Source: Methanoculleus chikugoensis (GTDB taxonomy: Archaea > Halobacteriota > Methanomicrobia > Methanomicrobiales > Methanoculleaceae). Taken from it: 64,000 nt of DNA. This document shows, in pieces, positions 1-9,350 of the stretch; position 1 is the stretch's first letter; each line of letters opens with the position of its first letter. The stretch is taken from positions 1,240,001 to 1,304,000 of the forward strand of contig NZ_AP019781.1 in assembly GCF_019669965.1 (NCBI RefSeq), given 5' to 3'. A program made the position numbers and the translations under genes. The notes beneath the pieces are model-generated. The model had not been told where the DNA came from. It made no database searches and saw nothing but the letters and a program-made list of their open reading frames with translations.

Positions 1-288
1 GTCGGGGGCGCGATCGCGAACGCCCCGGTGATCGACTTCGCGATGGACATCGTGGAGATGAAGGGCCGGCCCTACGCGAAGCGCGGGAAGCGGAGCAGTA
101 CAAAGCAGGTCTACGACCTCCCCGGCGGTCGGCGCCTCGTGCTCCCCGCCCGCACCCCGGCGCCGAAGGGCGCGGTGCCGCTCCTCGCGCCCTGCATCAA
201 GAACGGCGTCGCCCTCGTGCGCCCGAAGATGGAGGATGCGCGGGAACGGGTGCTCTCGCGGCTTTCAACCCTTGCCGGGGAGGATTAG
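1..288 (+). CDS. Nicotinate phosphoribosyltransferase-like, C-terminal part
   Basis: The frame is open from base 1 to the stop at 286-288, so only the last 95 codons are in the window. The stretch NAPVIDFAMDIVEMKG followed by AKRGKRSS resembles the C-terminus of archaeal nicotinate phosphoribosyltransferases, which make nicotinate mononucleotide from nicotinate and PRPP in NAD salvage. An internal GTG at 28 could be mistaken for a start, but family-like sequence continues upstream of it. The GC-rich coding bias matches the backbone, not the AT-rich island that starts just downstream. The active site is outside the window, so the call rests on the tail only. Confidence 0.7.
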   Translation, partial: VGGAIANAPVIDFAMDIVEMKGRPYAKRGKRSSTKQVYDLPGGRRLVLPARTPAPKGAVPLLAPCIKNGVALVRPKMEDARERVLSRLSTLAGED

Positions 289-345
289 GGGGCGGCCCGC
301 CCCAATCCTTATTATGTGATCGCGATCAACATTGTAGGGTAACAG

Positions 346-417
346 GGGCCGATAGATCAGGGGTAGATCGCTTCCTTGGCATGGAAGAGGCCGCGGGTTC
401 AATTCCCGCTCGGTCCA
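346..417 (+). tRNA. tRNA-Ala (anticodon GGC)
   Basis: A full cloverleaf can be folded by eye. The acceptor arm is 346-352 with 410-416, the D arm 355-369, the anticodon arm 371-387 with loop TTGGCAT and anticodon GGC at 378-380, a 5-nt variable loop, and the T arm 393-409 with loop TTCAATT. The acceptor contains G3:U70 (348 and 414), the identity element of alanine tRNA. The discriminator is A417 and CCA is not encoded. The 3' half is duplicated at 12301, marking this gene as the integration site of a genomic island. Confidence 0.96.
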
Positions 418-424
418 TGTTGTT
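374..424. repeat. Proximal 51-bp attachment-site repeat
   Basis: These 51 bases, from the anticodon stem of tRNA-Ala to just past its 3' end, recur exactly at 12301-12351. One mismatch follows and then another shared TTTTG. Identity stops abruptly at 373/12300, inside the anticodon stem. Repetition of a tRNA 3' half downstream of the intact gene is the classical trace of site-specific integration by a tyrosine recombinase. This copy lies in the intact tRNA. Confidence 0.92.
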
Positions 425-844
425 TTTTTGGGATGTTGTTTTCGCGGAGTGAGTTCTATAGATTGCGTCTTTTGTTGATGTGCAGGGATTTCTGCTGGCC
501 GGCGTTGATGCGGTTTTTTTAGGTAGGCGTGGATTTCCGGAGAAGAGTGGTGTGCAGGCGTCGCCGGATACGTTTTTCGTGAGGTTCGTTTGGTATTTTC
601 TCTCTCTGATTATTCCCTTTCAAGCGTACGTAAACTTGCATTTTTGTACGTACACTCCAGCGATCACGCGTGGGCGGCAGGAGGCCTTAGGGAGGTAGTA
701 ACATTCATGAGAGGTAAGGGTGTGTCATGATACACTCTGTCTGGTTTTCTGGGAATTCTCTATAACACCAGGTTTTGGCTTCATATTACAGCGGAAATGG
801 TTCTCTGATGGCCTTTACCCCTTAAAAGTAAAAACAAAACCTTA
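418..844. other. Intergenic region with paired GTACGTA sites
   Basis: No convincing gene is seen; the small open frames here look like chance. GTACGTA occurs twice (626-632 and 646-652), the second inside the perfect palindrome TGTACGTACA at 645-654. The 20-bp spacing, about two helical turns, would suit a dimeric regulator. A-rich sequence at about 823-840 precedes the gene starting at 845. Confidence 0.4.
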
Positions 845-2890
845 ATGGGAAGTGCTTATTACAATACTCCTTGCCGTATGCCAGAAGAAGTTAAAATCAC
901 CACAGACGGTATCATTACTGCCTTGAGCAAATTAAATTTTACTGATAAGAATTTCCCCAAAGCAGTGGCCGAATATATTTGGAATGGCTTTGATGCTCGT
1001 GCGTCCATAGTTGAGATCGACTATGAATTTAGCGCAGGGGGGTTACGAAGGCTTGTTGTCAGGGACAATGGTCATGGAATTCCCCAGGATCAACTCAATC
1101 TTAAATTTCAACCCATTTTTGAATCGGATAAGCTCAAAGACGACAGCAATAACCGAAACACATCACAGTACCATGGGAAAAATGGATTGGGTAGGTTGAC
1201 GTTTGCTACTTTCGCACAAAGAGCTCGATGGGAAACGGTGTACCAGCAAGGGGAGAAGACATACTCATATTCTATTGAAATATTAGGTAGCAGGCTTGAA
1301 TTATTCTCGGGATTGGATGAAATGCCCGAAGAATCCAATAAACAATCAGGCACAATGGTGACATTTTCTGACTTTAAAGAATACAATCACAATAAATATG
1401 GGAAAAACGTAGGGGAAACTGAATTATTAGATTATTTGAAGCGGGAATTTTGCTGGTTCTTGGAGCTGAATAAGTATAAGGGCTATAAACTAATTGTTAA
1501 TGGCGAAGAGTTAGATTATAGTCCACTTATAGAAGATGAAGAAAACTTTACATTAACAGGGAAACGACAAGGAGAAAAGTTTTCCATACGTTATGTTAGA
1601 TGGAAAATACCCCTAAATCAAGAATATTCAAGGTATTACTATTTAGATCATAATTACACCGAACTCCATAAAGAGTACACGACACTGAATAAGAAGGGAG
1701 ATAAGTTTTATCACAGCGTTTTCATCGCAAGTAAATACTTCAGTGACTTTAAATTCGACTCCACGGAAGATCAAGAGAATATCACTGGATTTGGGCGCTC
1801 GGATGAGACGTTCAAGCAATTAACTGATCAACTACATGGATACTTACGAAGAAAAAGGAAGCCATTTTTACGAAAACACGCCAAGCAAGTCATCGCAGAA
1901 TTTGAGAGAGAAGGTATCATCGTAAAAAAAGATGCAGATTCCTTTCAGTTAATCCAGATAGAAGATCTGGAAGAAGTTATCCGAGAAATATATACTACCC
2001 AACCGCGAATTTTTTCGAATTTAAGTAAAGAACAACAAAAGGTGTTCGTAGACCTCCTAAATGTTGTATTAAACTCTGAAGATAGGGATAAAATTCTGAA
2101 AATTATTGAGGAAATTGTTGAGCTTGATGCTGACGAGAGAGGAGAATTGGCCGAGCTGCTTAAAGTAACTGAAATGCAGAAAATTGTTAAGACAATAAAA
2201 TTAATCGCCGATAGACAAATGGTACTGAAATTGATAGAAGAATGTCTATTTAATGACTCCTTTGGAGCAAATGAGGTAGACCACATCCAAAAAATTGTGG
2301 AAAGCAATACATGGCTTTTTGGGGAACAATATGCCTTGGTGGCGGCAGCTGAAGACACCTTTGAGAAAGCCCTTCGAAATCATATTCGCATACTATCGGC
2401 AAAGGATGAAGAAGTTCACATTGATAATCCTGATAAGAATAAACAGGTTGATGTCTTCATCTGTCGGCAAAATAAGCACCAAAAAGGGGTTCACAACGTT
2501 ATTATCGAACTTAAACACCCAAAAAAGCGAATTGGGTTAGAGCAACTAAATCAAGTGAAGACCTATTTAAGCGTGATATTATCTGAATCCCGGTTTAATG
2601 GTGATAGTTTTTCGTGGGAATTCATCTTAGTCGGGACGAAATACGATTCAAGGGGTCTCATTGTGAGAGAGATAAAAAGTTATGAGGGGAAGGGAGAAAG
2701 AGGGATAGTCCAAGATTTAGAAAATTCTAAAATATACATTCGGAAGTGGAGCGATATATTAAGCGATTGTGAAATCAGGCACAGTTTCATAAATAATCAG
2801 CTTGACATCCAAAAGAACAGGCTCATTGAAAAAACGAAAACCGCAGATGATGCAGTTAAACAAGCAAATGCCTCTTCAGCGGCGATATGA
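845..2890 (+). CDS. GHKL ATPase fused to Shedu-like (DUF4263-like) nuclease
   Basis: A 681-residue protein with two recognisable ends. The N-terminus is a GHKL (Hsp90/MutL/MORC-type) ATPase: N-box EYIWNGFDA with E43 and N47, DNGHG at 74-78, and the lid motif GKNGLG at 111-116. A long helical middle (about 370-500) follows. The C-terminus contains ESNTWLFGEQY, then VDVFICR (D536) and IIELKHP (E555, K557), the D...ExK pattern of PD-(D/E)XK nucleases, with the NxWLFGEQY signature of the Shedu/DUF4263 family. Shedu proteins are stand-alone antiviral nucleases with variable N-terminal sensors. I infer ATP-dependent dimer closure regulating DNA cleavage. First cargo gene of the tRNA-Ala island, transcribed alone. 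ATPase call strong, Shedu call good but from motifs only. Confidence 0.75.
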   Translation: MGSAYYNTPCRMPEEVKITTDGIITALSKLNFTDKNFPKAVAEYIWNGFDARASIVEIDYEFSAGGLRRLVVRDNGHGIPQDQLNLKFQPIFESDKLKDDSNNRNTSQYHGKNGLGRLTFATFAQRARWETVYQQGEKTYSYSIEILGSRLELFSGLDEMPEESNKQSGTMVTFSDFKEYNHNKYGKNVGETELLDYLKREFCWFLELNKYKGYKLIVNGEELDYSPLIEDEENFTLTGKRQGEKFSIRYVRWKIPLNQEYSRYYYLDHNYTELHKEYTTLNKKGDKFYHSVFIASKYFSDFKFDSTEDQENITGFGRSDETFKQLTDQLHGYLRRKRKPFLRKHAKQVIAEFEREGIIVKKDADSFQLIQIEDLEEVIREIYTTQPRIFSNLSKEQQKVFVDLLNVVLNSEDRDKILKIIEEIVELDADERGELAELLKVTEMQKIVKTIKLIADRQMVLKLIEECLFNDSFGANEVDHIQKIVESNTWLFGEQYALVAAAEDTFEKALRNHIRILSAKDEEVHIDNPDKNKQVDVFICRQNKHQKGVHNVIIELKHPKKRIGLEQLNQVKTYLSVILSESRFNGDSFSWEFILVGTKYDSRGLIVREIKSYEGKGERGIVQDLENSKIYIRKWSDILSDCEIRHSFINNQLDIQKNRLIEKTKTADDAVKQANASSAAI

Positions 2891-3450
2891 TTCGATGTCG
2901 AATATGGCATTGAAAGTCAGAGCGATTCAGGGTGTCAGAGTGAAGAGATGTCTCACTGAAAAAAACGATTATAACAATTAGATATTATTGATATCCTATA
3001 CTGTTAGTAGTAGGCGCTTTTCCTAAAGGTTTCCGGGAGTTTCTCGATAAAATATAGCAATCCTCTGTTTCTGTGGATGTCGGTAATGGAGTGACACCGA
3101 TCACAACCCCTACCGTTTCACGCCTTCTAACAGTCTTTCAGGCAGTGAACCTGTCAAGGCTGACCGAACCACTCACACATGGGATCTTACCTATTTCGAA
3201 TTATGACATCAGCATACAGGGATTCTCCTGTCAAAGACGGAGTTTCTCAAGCACTTCTCGGAGATCATCCTCAAGCGCTGTAATGTCCTCCTCTTCTCAG
3301 AGGATAACCAGATTGGTTCTCCTTCGGGTGTTCTATTTCTGTGAAAGATTCCCCTGAAACCTACACAAAGAAAAAGGAGGTTTCACGGAGATATCTGCTC
3401 ATCTTAGGGTAATCGCCGAATAAATCTAATGGTAAAGTATAGTTAGTGTT
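2891..3450. other. Convergent intergenic region with a possible antitoxin remnant
   Basis: Between convergent genes. On the minus strand, about 3335 to 3231, a frame reads TNLVIL, an in-frame TGA, then EEDITALEDDLREVLEKL and a stop. This vaguely resembles the C-terminal half of a Phd/YefM-type antitoxin with a nonsense codon. No start or toxin partner is seen. The rest holds nothing I can support. Confidence 0.25.
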
Positions 3451-6033
3451 TCAGAATCCATATTTTTGCCTTCTCATATCGAATGCGTCTTTACCCCCTT
3501 CAAGAATGGTTTGTACATGGGTTTTAATTGTATCCTTATCGATAACACCCCTGTCATTCACAAACCCATTCAGCCCATTAGACCTCATAACTAAAATTAA
3601 CTCTGCATCGCCCAAGACTGGGATGTTAGCATTATGTGTTGCTATTATTAATTGCCGGTGATTTTTGATTTCCCTAAGAATCTTCACGACTTGGCTATAA
3701 ATGAACGAGTTATCGAGCGAATCTTCAGGCTGGTCAATTATTAATGGAAAATCCCGCTCACACATGGCAATAGCAAGGATGGTTGTACACTTTTGACCAT
3801 CGGAACACTTAGAAATTTCCTTCCAAGAATGATCGTTTAATTCAATTGTTATCCTATCCTCAAGTTCGACAATCTCTAATTCAAATACTGCACCTTGAGC
3901 TAAAATAAGTGTTTTACCAGCTACATCTCCGGAAATGTGAGTTTTTGTCACCAACGAGTTGCTATCTCTATTCTTGATAATATTACATAAGTCCAATGGC
4001 TCAATGTTATCCGCAATTTTAACCCTATCATCCTTGTTTATTCTTATTTTAGAACTGCTTAATATCGTGTCTACTAGCAACTCTCTATATTTTGAGTTAT
4101 CACCGTTTTCCTTAATTTTAATACGGACAAATCCTCTCAAAGAATGGTTAATATTTCGGATTAGCTCTAATCGTCTAAGATAAATTCTCTTTCGGACATT
4201 TATTAACTTTTCAAGGAGGGCTATACGATCAGCGCTCAACAATGAGAGATCGGCCACATGGGTATCAACCTGTTGAGCCATGCTCTCTAATCTTTGTTTT
4301 TCCTGTTCTAAACGGAGATACTCTTGATAGTTCTTTATGGGTACACCGTTATTCTCTAGATTTGACAATAGGATATTGAGTTCTTCTTTCTTTTTGTTAT
4401 GCAACTGATTCCAGTTTCCTCGAACATCTAGTGTCTTTTTGTGACAATCATTTAAGCAATCAACTTGTTTTTGAATAGCATCTCTAATCTCATTTTTTGC
4501 TGCGATTAGAAGGCCAGTACAAATTTCTAAAAGGTCTTTATTGGGTAATAGGTCAAGATTTTCAATTTTAGGTGCTATAAGATCTTCTTGCTCAAATTTA
4601 ATTAATTCAGCCTGTTTCGAAGAAATCTCCGAAGTGATTATTGTCTCAATATTACTAAGAATGATTTCCTCCTGACTCCACAAGGGGTGATCTTTAAGTT
4701 GTTCTTTAATTCCTTGGGATTCAAATACCCTTAGTTGTTCACGTATTATATCCAAGTTTGATATTTTTAAATGCAAATCATCAACTTGATCAGATATTCT
4801 CATAATTTCCGCTTGATTGGTTTTAAGCTCGTTTATTATACGAGCCTTTTCCTCATTTAAGTCGTTTAAATTAATGTATTGATCAATCATTATTAACTGA
4901 TTTTTAAAATTCCGTGCAATATCTAATAATTCATTTTGACTGTAGACTTCAAAATGGAAAAACTCGTCACAAAATTTATGGAGATTTATCGTCGTTTCTT
5001 CACCATCTTCGCGGTAAATCTTTGGATTTTCATTATATCTTCTCTCAATTATGTATCTTTCCTGATTTTCTGCCTCAAGATAAAGTGCTACCTTTGCGTC
5101 GTGCAGGGCATATGCGATGTGAGACTCATGGTTTTGCTTAACTGTGGTACTAGAGGAAGATACACCTAAACAATACCGGATTAATTCAATAACGGTTGAT
5201 TTTCCTGTCCCCTTTCCACCTATAAGGCAATTTAAGTTTTTATTGAATCGTATCGGTTGACCATCAAGAAAGCCACCTTCGACACTCATGCCTAAAAAAG
5301 ACGGATGGTATAACTCTTCATCACCAGTTAAGCAGATTCTAGAACCGGGGTCACGGAGTGCTTGGCGAATCCCCTCAAAACTAGGTTTTCCCATTTTTAT
5401 TAAACAATACCTACGTCCGATATCTGCCAATGAATGAGCATCAGAGCTCTGTAGACAAGCGTAATCAGGGAATTTGGACTGTGTATCAGGTTGAGTTATC
5501 TCGATGCCATTTAACCATTCAGATTTGAGTATTGCTTCTTTTGTTGGGGTCAATTTTTTAATTTCGTAATCTAAGCCGGATTCTGAATCAATATGGGATA
5601 GTAACGCTATGCCATTGAATTTATAAATTGACTCCATTATATCAGGAATCGTTTTATTTGAAACGGCTTCAGACTGCCCTCTTAGATTGTGATAGATTCC
5701 AATATCCGATAGCAAATCGCTTATTGCCAGATATTCATTAGGGTCAAACAGGGCTAGCATATGTATTTGTCTCTCTCCCCCTTGAGAGGTGGTGATCTCA
5801 ACCCCAGGGATGACAAATAAGCGTGTACCCTTTGCGGCTTCTGCAACTTCTATGTATAAGCCTTCGGAGTTATGATCCGTTATAGCAATAATATCAAGGT
5901 TTTTGGCGAGCGCCGCTTTTACAATTTCTTCTGGTTGGACTTCCTTATCGCTATAGCATCCAGATTTAGGGGTATGAACGTGCAAGTCACAGCGATAGAA
6001 TCTTGCACCACTTTCAATGTTGGAGAGATCCAT
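3451..6033 (-). CDS. TrlF-like PHP-domain AAA/SMC-type ATPase
   Basis: An 860-residue protein. The N-terminus is a PHP metallo-phosphoesterase: CDLHVHTPKSG near residue 15, ITDHNSEG near 50, PGVEITT near 75, and SSDAHS near 195. An ABC/SMC-type ATPase follows: Walker A GGKGTGKST near 270, a long coiled coil (about 370-600), signature SDGQK near 745, Walker B LIIDQPEDSLD near 765 and H-loop ATHNANIP near 795. This order is that of the TrlF family, related in layout to RloC/PrrC-type ATPases with a nuclease module. I infer a nucleic-acid-sensing defence ATPase whose PHP domain is the effector. The ATG at 6033 directly precedes the PHP domain. Very AT-rich; island cargo. Confidence 0.75.
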   Translation of the reverse strand: MDLSNIESGARFYRCDLHVHTPKSGCYSDKEVQPEEIVKAALAKNLDIIAITDHNSEGLYIEVAEAAKGTRLFVIPGVEITTSQGGERQIHMLALFDPNEYLAISDLLSDIGIYHNLRGQSEAVSNKTIPDIMESIYKFNGIALLSHIDSESGLDYEIKKLTPTKEAILKSEWLNGIEITQPDTQSKFPDYACLQSSDAHSLADIGRRYCLIKMGKPSFEGIRQALRDPGSRICLTGDEELYHPSFLGMSVEGGFLDGQPIRFNKNLNCLIGGKGTGKSTVIELIRYCLGVSSSSTTVKQNHESHIAYALHDAKVALYLEAENQERYIIERRYNENPKIYREDGEETTINLHKFCDEFFHFEVYSQNELLDIARNFKNQLIMIDQYINLNDLNEEKARIINELKTNQAEIMRISDQVDDLHLKISNLDIIREQLRVFESQGIKEQLKDHPLWSQEEIILSNIETIITSEISSKQAELIKFEQEDLIAPKIENLDLLPNKDLLEICTGLLIAAKNEIRDAIQKQVDCLNDCHKKTLDVRGNWNQLHNKKKEELNILLSNLENNGVPIKNYQEYLRLEQEKQRLESMAQQVDTHVADLSLLSADRIALLEKLINVRKRIYLRRLELIRNINHSLRGFVRIKIKENGDNSKYRELLVDTILSSSKIRINKDDRVKIADNIEPLDLCNIIKNRDSNSLVTKTHISGDVAGKTLILAQGAVFELEIVELEDRITIELNDHSWKEISKCSDGQKCTTILAIAMCERDFPLIIDQPEDSLDNSFIYSQVVKILREIKNHRQLIIATHNANIPVLGDAELILVMRSNGLNGFVNDRGVIDKDTIKTHVQTILEGGKDAFDMRRQKYGF

Positions 6034-6483
6034 CTTTCTGTACCATCCATTTCAACTTTAGGGGGATGAGAGGGAATTCTAGTGGATTAAGTGATTGTAA
6101 TAGTCCAAGCGTATAAATGCGTTTCTAATTGATATACTGGATAGCCTCCTAGAAAATGAAGTGCAAAGCAAATTCCTCTCTCAAAAATCGGAAAAGACAA
6201 CTTTTAGAACCCTATCTCTCTCAAACATAATGTACTCAACACGTTCAACGCGTTTATTCTGGAGAAGAACAGATTCGGCACTTGCATCGATAAGCACGAC
6301 AGTTTTAAAACTCAAATTTCATTATTTGTTAACTTTCAAGCCTTTAGAGAATGCTTTGTTCCACACAATTGACAGAATCCATGTCCACAACTGTTGTCCC
6401 ATATAAAAAGGTTAATGGTTATCCTGATCAATCCAACACTAATCACGGTTGTGGATGAGCAGTCTGTGGGACGGGGAAACACT
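6034..6483. other. Divergent promoter region
   Basis: Separates the minus-strand TrlF-like gene from the plus-strand propeller gene. AT-rich with several TATA-like stretches but no element I can assign with certainty. The frame of the downstream gene is open to 6394, but the methionine at 6484 is preferred as its start, so this stretch is probably untranslated. Confidence 0.35.
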
Positions 6484-9030
6484 ATGGGGCTTCTGGATTG
6501 GCTAAAGGGTGGCAATAAAACCACGCAAAGCGTTGATCAGGCGTCGGATTCTAAGAATACTCAATCAATAAAGAAATCTCAATCACCACAACCAGTCAGA
6601 AATAGTGAAAGGTATGTAATTTCGGCTAAAACACCCAGATTTAGAAAACTAAAGACGCTATCAACGAGTTCATCAAACGGCCTTTCTCTGGAAAACTTCT
6701 TCATCTCTGGTAAAGTCAATGATAAACTTCCAGGATTCATTTTCAGGTCAAAAAACAAGGTAAAACTGCTCTCATACAATAATCATAGTTTCACTCTGGG
6801 AGTGAGTAACTCAATCATCGTTTTTGACCAAGAGAATGGAACACAATTCAGTATTGATGAAGCGACTTTAAATCGCGCGAATGTGATTGATGCGAATCGT
6901 TATGGCGCAATTTTCCAGTCAGAGAATACAATTGGGTACATTGAATTCAAATCTGGGACTCTTCATCTCTTCCAATTCAATTGGCAGCCCTTCCGAATGG
7001 CGATGAATGACAGCAGCTGGTTCGTTGGAACAAGAGAAACAACGGAGGGTCCGGGTGAGCTTTATTGCTTCTCCTTAAGTGGAGATTACCTTTGGGGTCT
7101 CCAGTTTACTGAGCAGTTTAATACTCTGTTTGGTTTGATCAAAGCTACTCCTTACCATTTAAGCACCGTTGAGAATAGCGCGGATGTTATGGTGTCCACG
7201 ATGGACAGGCTCTATCGCATATCCCCGGAAGGAACACTTCTTACGAGGATTGCAATATCTGATCTACGAGAGGCTGATATTAAGGAAAAAGAATGCAGAA
7301 GAAGGGCAAATCTCCCCCAAAACCCTAAAACACAGGAAGAAGTAATCCAAGTTCTTGCCACGGAAATGGCAGAGGAATTCATTTCGGGAATGGAGCGGGC
7401 GTCGATAAATAGTCCTTTTGCTGGTTATACCTATGATCCACAGACAGATACCTTGTTTATCCTGGAAGCAGATGGGCGGCTTACTGCTTGGAACTTATCA
7501 GGTACCTTATTGTGGACGCACTCTTTCCGTGAAAGCGGGTGTTTCATATCGCTAGTGGAAAGTTTAATAGTAATATCTTTTAGGTCAGGCAATACATTCT
7601 GGATCAGCCAAGATGGCGCTATTCGTTACTTTGCGAAGACCCCTGCCCAAGCGGTATCGGTAACACCCATTCCTGGCAGTGAAAGATATCTGATGATTTG
7701 TGATAACGGAAGACGATATGAACTTGACCGGCATACGGGCGAAGTAACAGAAGGTCCTGAAGGAAACCGGAACATGCGGTTATTCCAGTATCAGAATCAG
7801 CTGTTCTTTTATGATGGATATCTCTGGGCTACGCCGAGTGGGCAAGAGTGGCGGACATTCGAAATTAAACCGGTTGAAAATGCGACTAGCATTTCAGATC
7901 TATCCATTGACTCGTCTTCTCCACAAATAAAGGCAGATAAACCTTTCGAAGAACTTTGGTGTTATAGCAACCCTGATGAAAAACGGTTTGATTTTTTCGC
8001 TCTCGATAAAGAGAATAAACGGATTTGCATTGGGAAACCCAAATCCTCGCTTACTGCTCAAGAGAAAAAGCAGGAGGAGGCATCACGAGAGAATGCCTTT
8101 GCGTACTGGCACGAAATTATTTGTTATGATTATGCCCTGAATCAAATCTGGTCAAAAGCCTATCTATCCGAGTTGACCTGTCTCGCTGTATCACCAGAAG
8201 GCGACGCAATTTTTATTGGCTTATGGCATAATGGATTGGCATATGATCCAGCAGAATTGATAGTACTGAACTCAAAGGGTAAAGAGTACGCACGATTCAC
8301 GACCCCGGCAAACCCTATCTCGATTGTTTTTGAAGCGCCCGAATCCGGCGTTTTCACCGACTTTAATGGAGCACAAAACGTTCTTAAGCGTTTGAAGCCA
8401 GGGGAATGGATCCCTCTAGACACAATTGAAGTTGATGATGTACATCAAGAAAAGGAATATGGTGCTGGGATTGACCAAATAACTCGGGGAAGTTTCTCAT
8501 TGAAAAGAACCGGAAAGAAAAGTTATCAGGTAACTAGCCAGCAGACAGTTTTTGATCTGAAAGTTAGTGCAGCTATATACGAAGCCATAACGGTTCCCGG
8601 ATCTGACAACCTCCTCTTACGTGTGGGAAATAAAAGTATCAGAGTAATATCACCTACAGGTGAGGCCATCTGGGAATTGAAAACTAAGAATAATATAAAA
8701 GGAATTGTTCCCGACGGAAAGGGATACCTTCTCCTTGGAAAAGACGACATCATATACGTATCTGAGGACGGTAACCTACTCTGGAGAGCAGGGTGCCCAC
8801 CAAATACTATCTCAAATAAAGCGCTCTGGTCACCGGGTCACAATGCCTATCTCTGGTATGCAGGGGATTCGTATAATTTTCAGGTTACACTAGTGACTCC
8901 TCAAGGGGATGTTAAACGAAGTCAGATCTTTGAGGGTGTGCCAGTGAAATACGACCAAGAGATTGACGTTGCTGATGACTCCTTCGTGGTCCCGATAGGT
9001 CGTGCTAAAATTTGCTGTTTTAAGATCTGA
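6484..9030 (+). CDS. Beta-propeller (PQQ/WD-like repeat) protein of unknown function
   Basis: Encodes 848 residues from the ATG at 6484 (MGLLDWLKGG), which follows a G-rich stretch at about 6470-6478. A longer frame opens at 6394, but its extra N-terminus is unconvincing. After a Ser/Gln-rich linker (about 10-50) the protein is almost all beta, with blade-like repeats such as LTAWNLSGTLLWTHSF, IRVISPTGEAIWEL and IYVSEDGNLLWRAG, typical of PQQ-like or quinoprotein propellers. No signal peptide or membrane segment is seen, so it is probably cytoplasmic. A helical insertion sits near 265-310. No enzymatic motif is recognised. It sits alone between TrlF-like and unknown genes in the island, so a ligand-sensing or scaffold role is a guess. 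Confidence 0.6.
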   Translation: MGLLDWLKGGNKTTQSVDQASDSKNTQSIKKSQSPQPVRNSERYVISAKTPRFRKLKTLSTSSSNGLSLENFFISGKVNDKLPGFIFRSKNKVKLLSYNNHSFTLGVSNSIIVFDQENGTQFSIDEATLNRANVIDANRYGAIFQSENTIGYIEFKSGTLHLFQFNWQPFRMAMNDSSWFVGTRETTEGPGELYCFSLSGDYLWGLQFTEQFNTLFGLIKATPYHLSTVENSADVMVSTMDRLYRISPEGTLLTRIAISDLREADIKEKECRRRANLPQNPKTQEEVIQVLATEMAEEFISGMERASINSPFAGYTYDPQTDTLFILEADGRLTAWNLSGTLLWTHSFRESGCFISLVESLIVISFRSGNTFWISQDGAIRYFAKTPAQAVSVTPIPGSERYLMICDNGRRYELDRHTGEVTEGPEGNRNMRLFQYQNQLFFYDGYLWATPSGQEWRTFEIKPVENATSISDLSIDSSSPQIKADKPFEELWCYSNPDEKRFDFFALDKENKRICIGKPKSSLTAQEKKQEEASRENAFAYWHEIICYDYALNQIWSKAYLSELTCLAVSPEGDAIFIGLWHNGLAYDPAELIVLNSKGKEYARFTTPANPISIVFEAPESGVFTDFNGAQNVLKRLKPGEWIPLDTIEVDDVHQEKEYGAGIDQITRGSFSLKRTGKKSYQVTSQQTVFDLKVSAAIYEAITVPGSDNLLLRVGNKSIRVISPTGEAIWELKTKNNIKGIVPDGKGYLLLGKDDIIYVSEDGNLLWRAGCPPNTISNKALWSPGHNAYLWYAGDSYNFQVTLVTPQGDVKRSQIFEGVPVKYDQEIDVADDSFVVPIGRAKICCFKI

Positions 9031-9350
9031 GACGTCAAGATGACTTGATAGCCAATAAAATTTTCAATTTTACTAGGAAATCTACGAAAAATCCTCAATC
9101 CACTCCTGCGAAACAGGACAATTCCCGTAATGAGATTCTTGCTTAGACTTCCGATATTCTAAAAAGGCCCATGAATGGAATTGCAGATACCTGCATAAGA
9201 GATTTTTCATTTGTCTAATCGCAAAATGAAAATATTTCTAATTATTTAGACAGAGCAATTAAGTTAGGAAGATTTATCGAATTTCACAAAATCAGTAGTA
9301 TTTCGCCGATAGAATATTAGATTGATGATTGGCTTCGGCTTTGCCTCCAT
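9031..9350. other. Intergenic, no gene seen
   Basis: AT-rich spacer between convergent genes. It contains CTGCATAAGAGATTTTT at 9191-9207, which has a close relative at 23683-23700 in another spacer between defence genes. Confidence 0.3.

Noticed and set aside
480-698. 72-codon frame downstream of tRNA-Ala
   Set aside because: No ribosome-binding site, overlaps the GTACGTA palindromes, no similarity I recognise.
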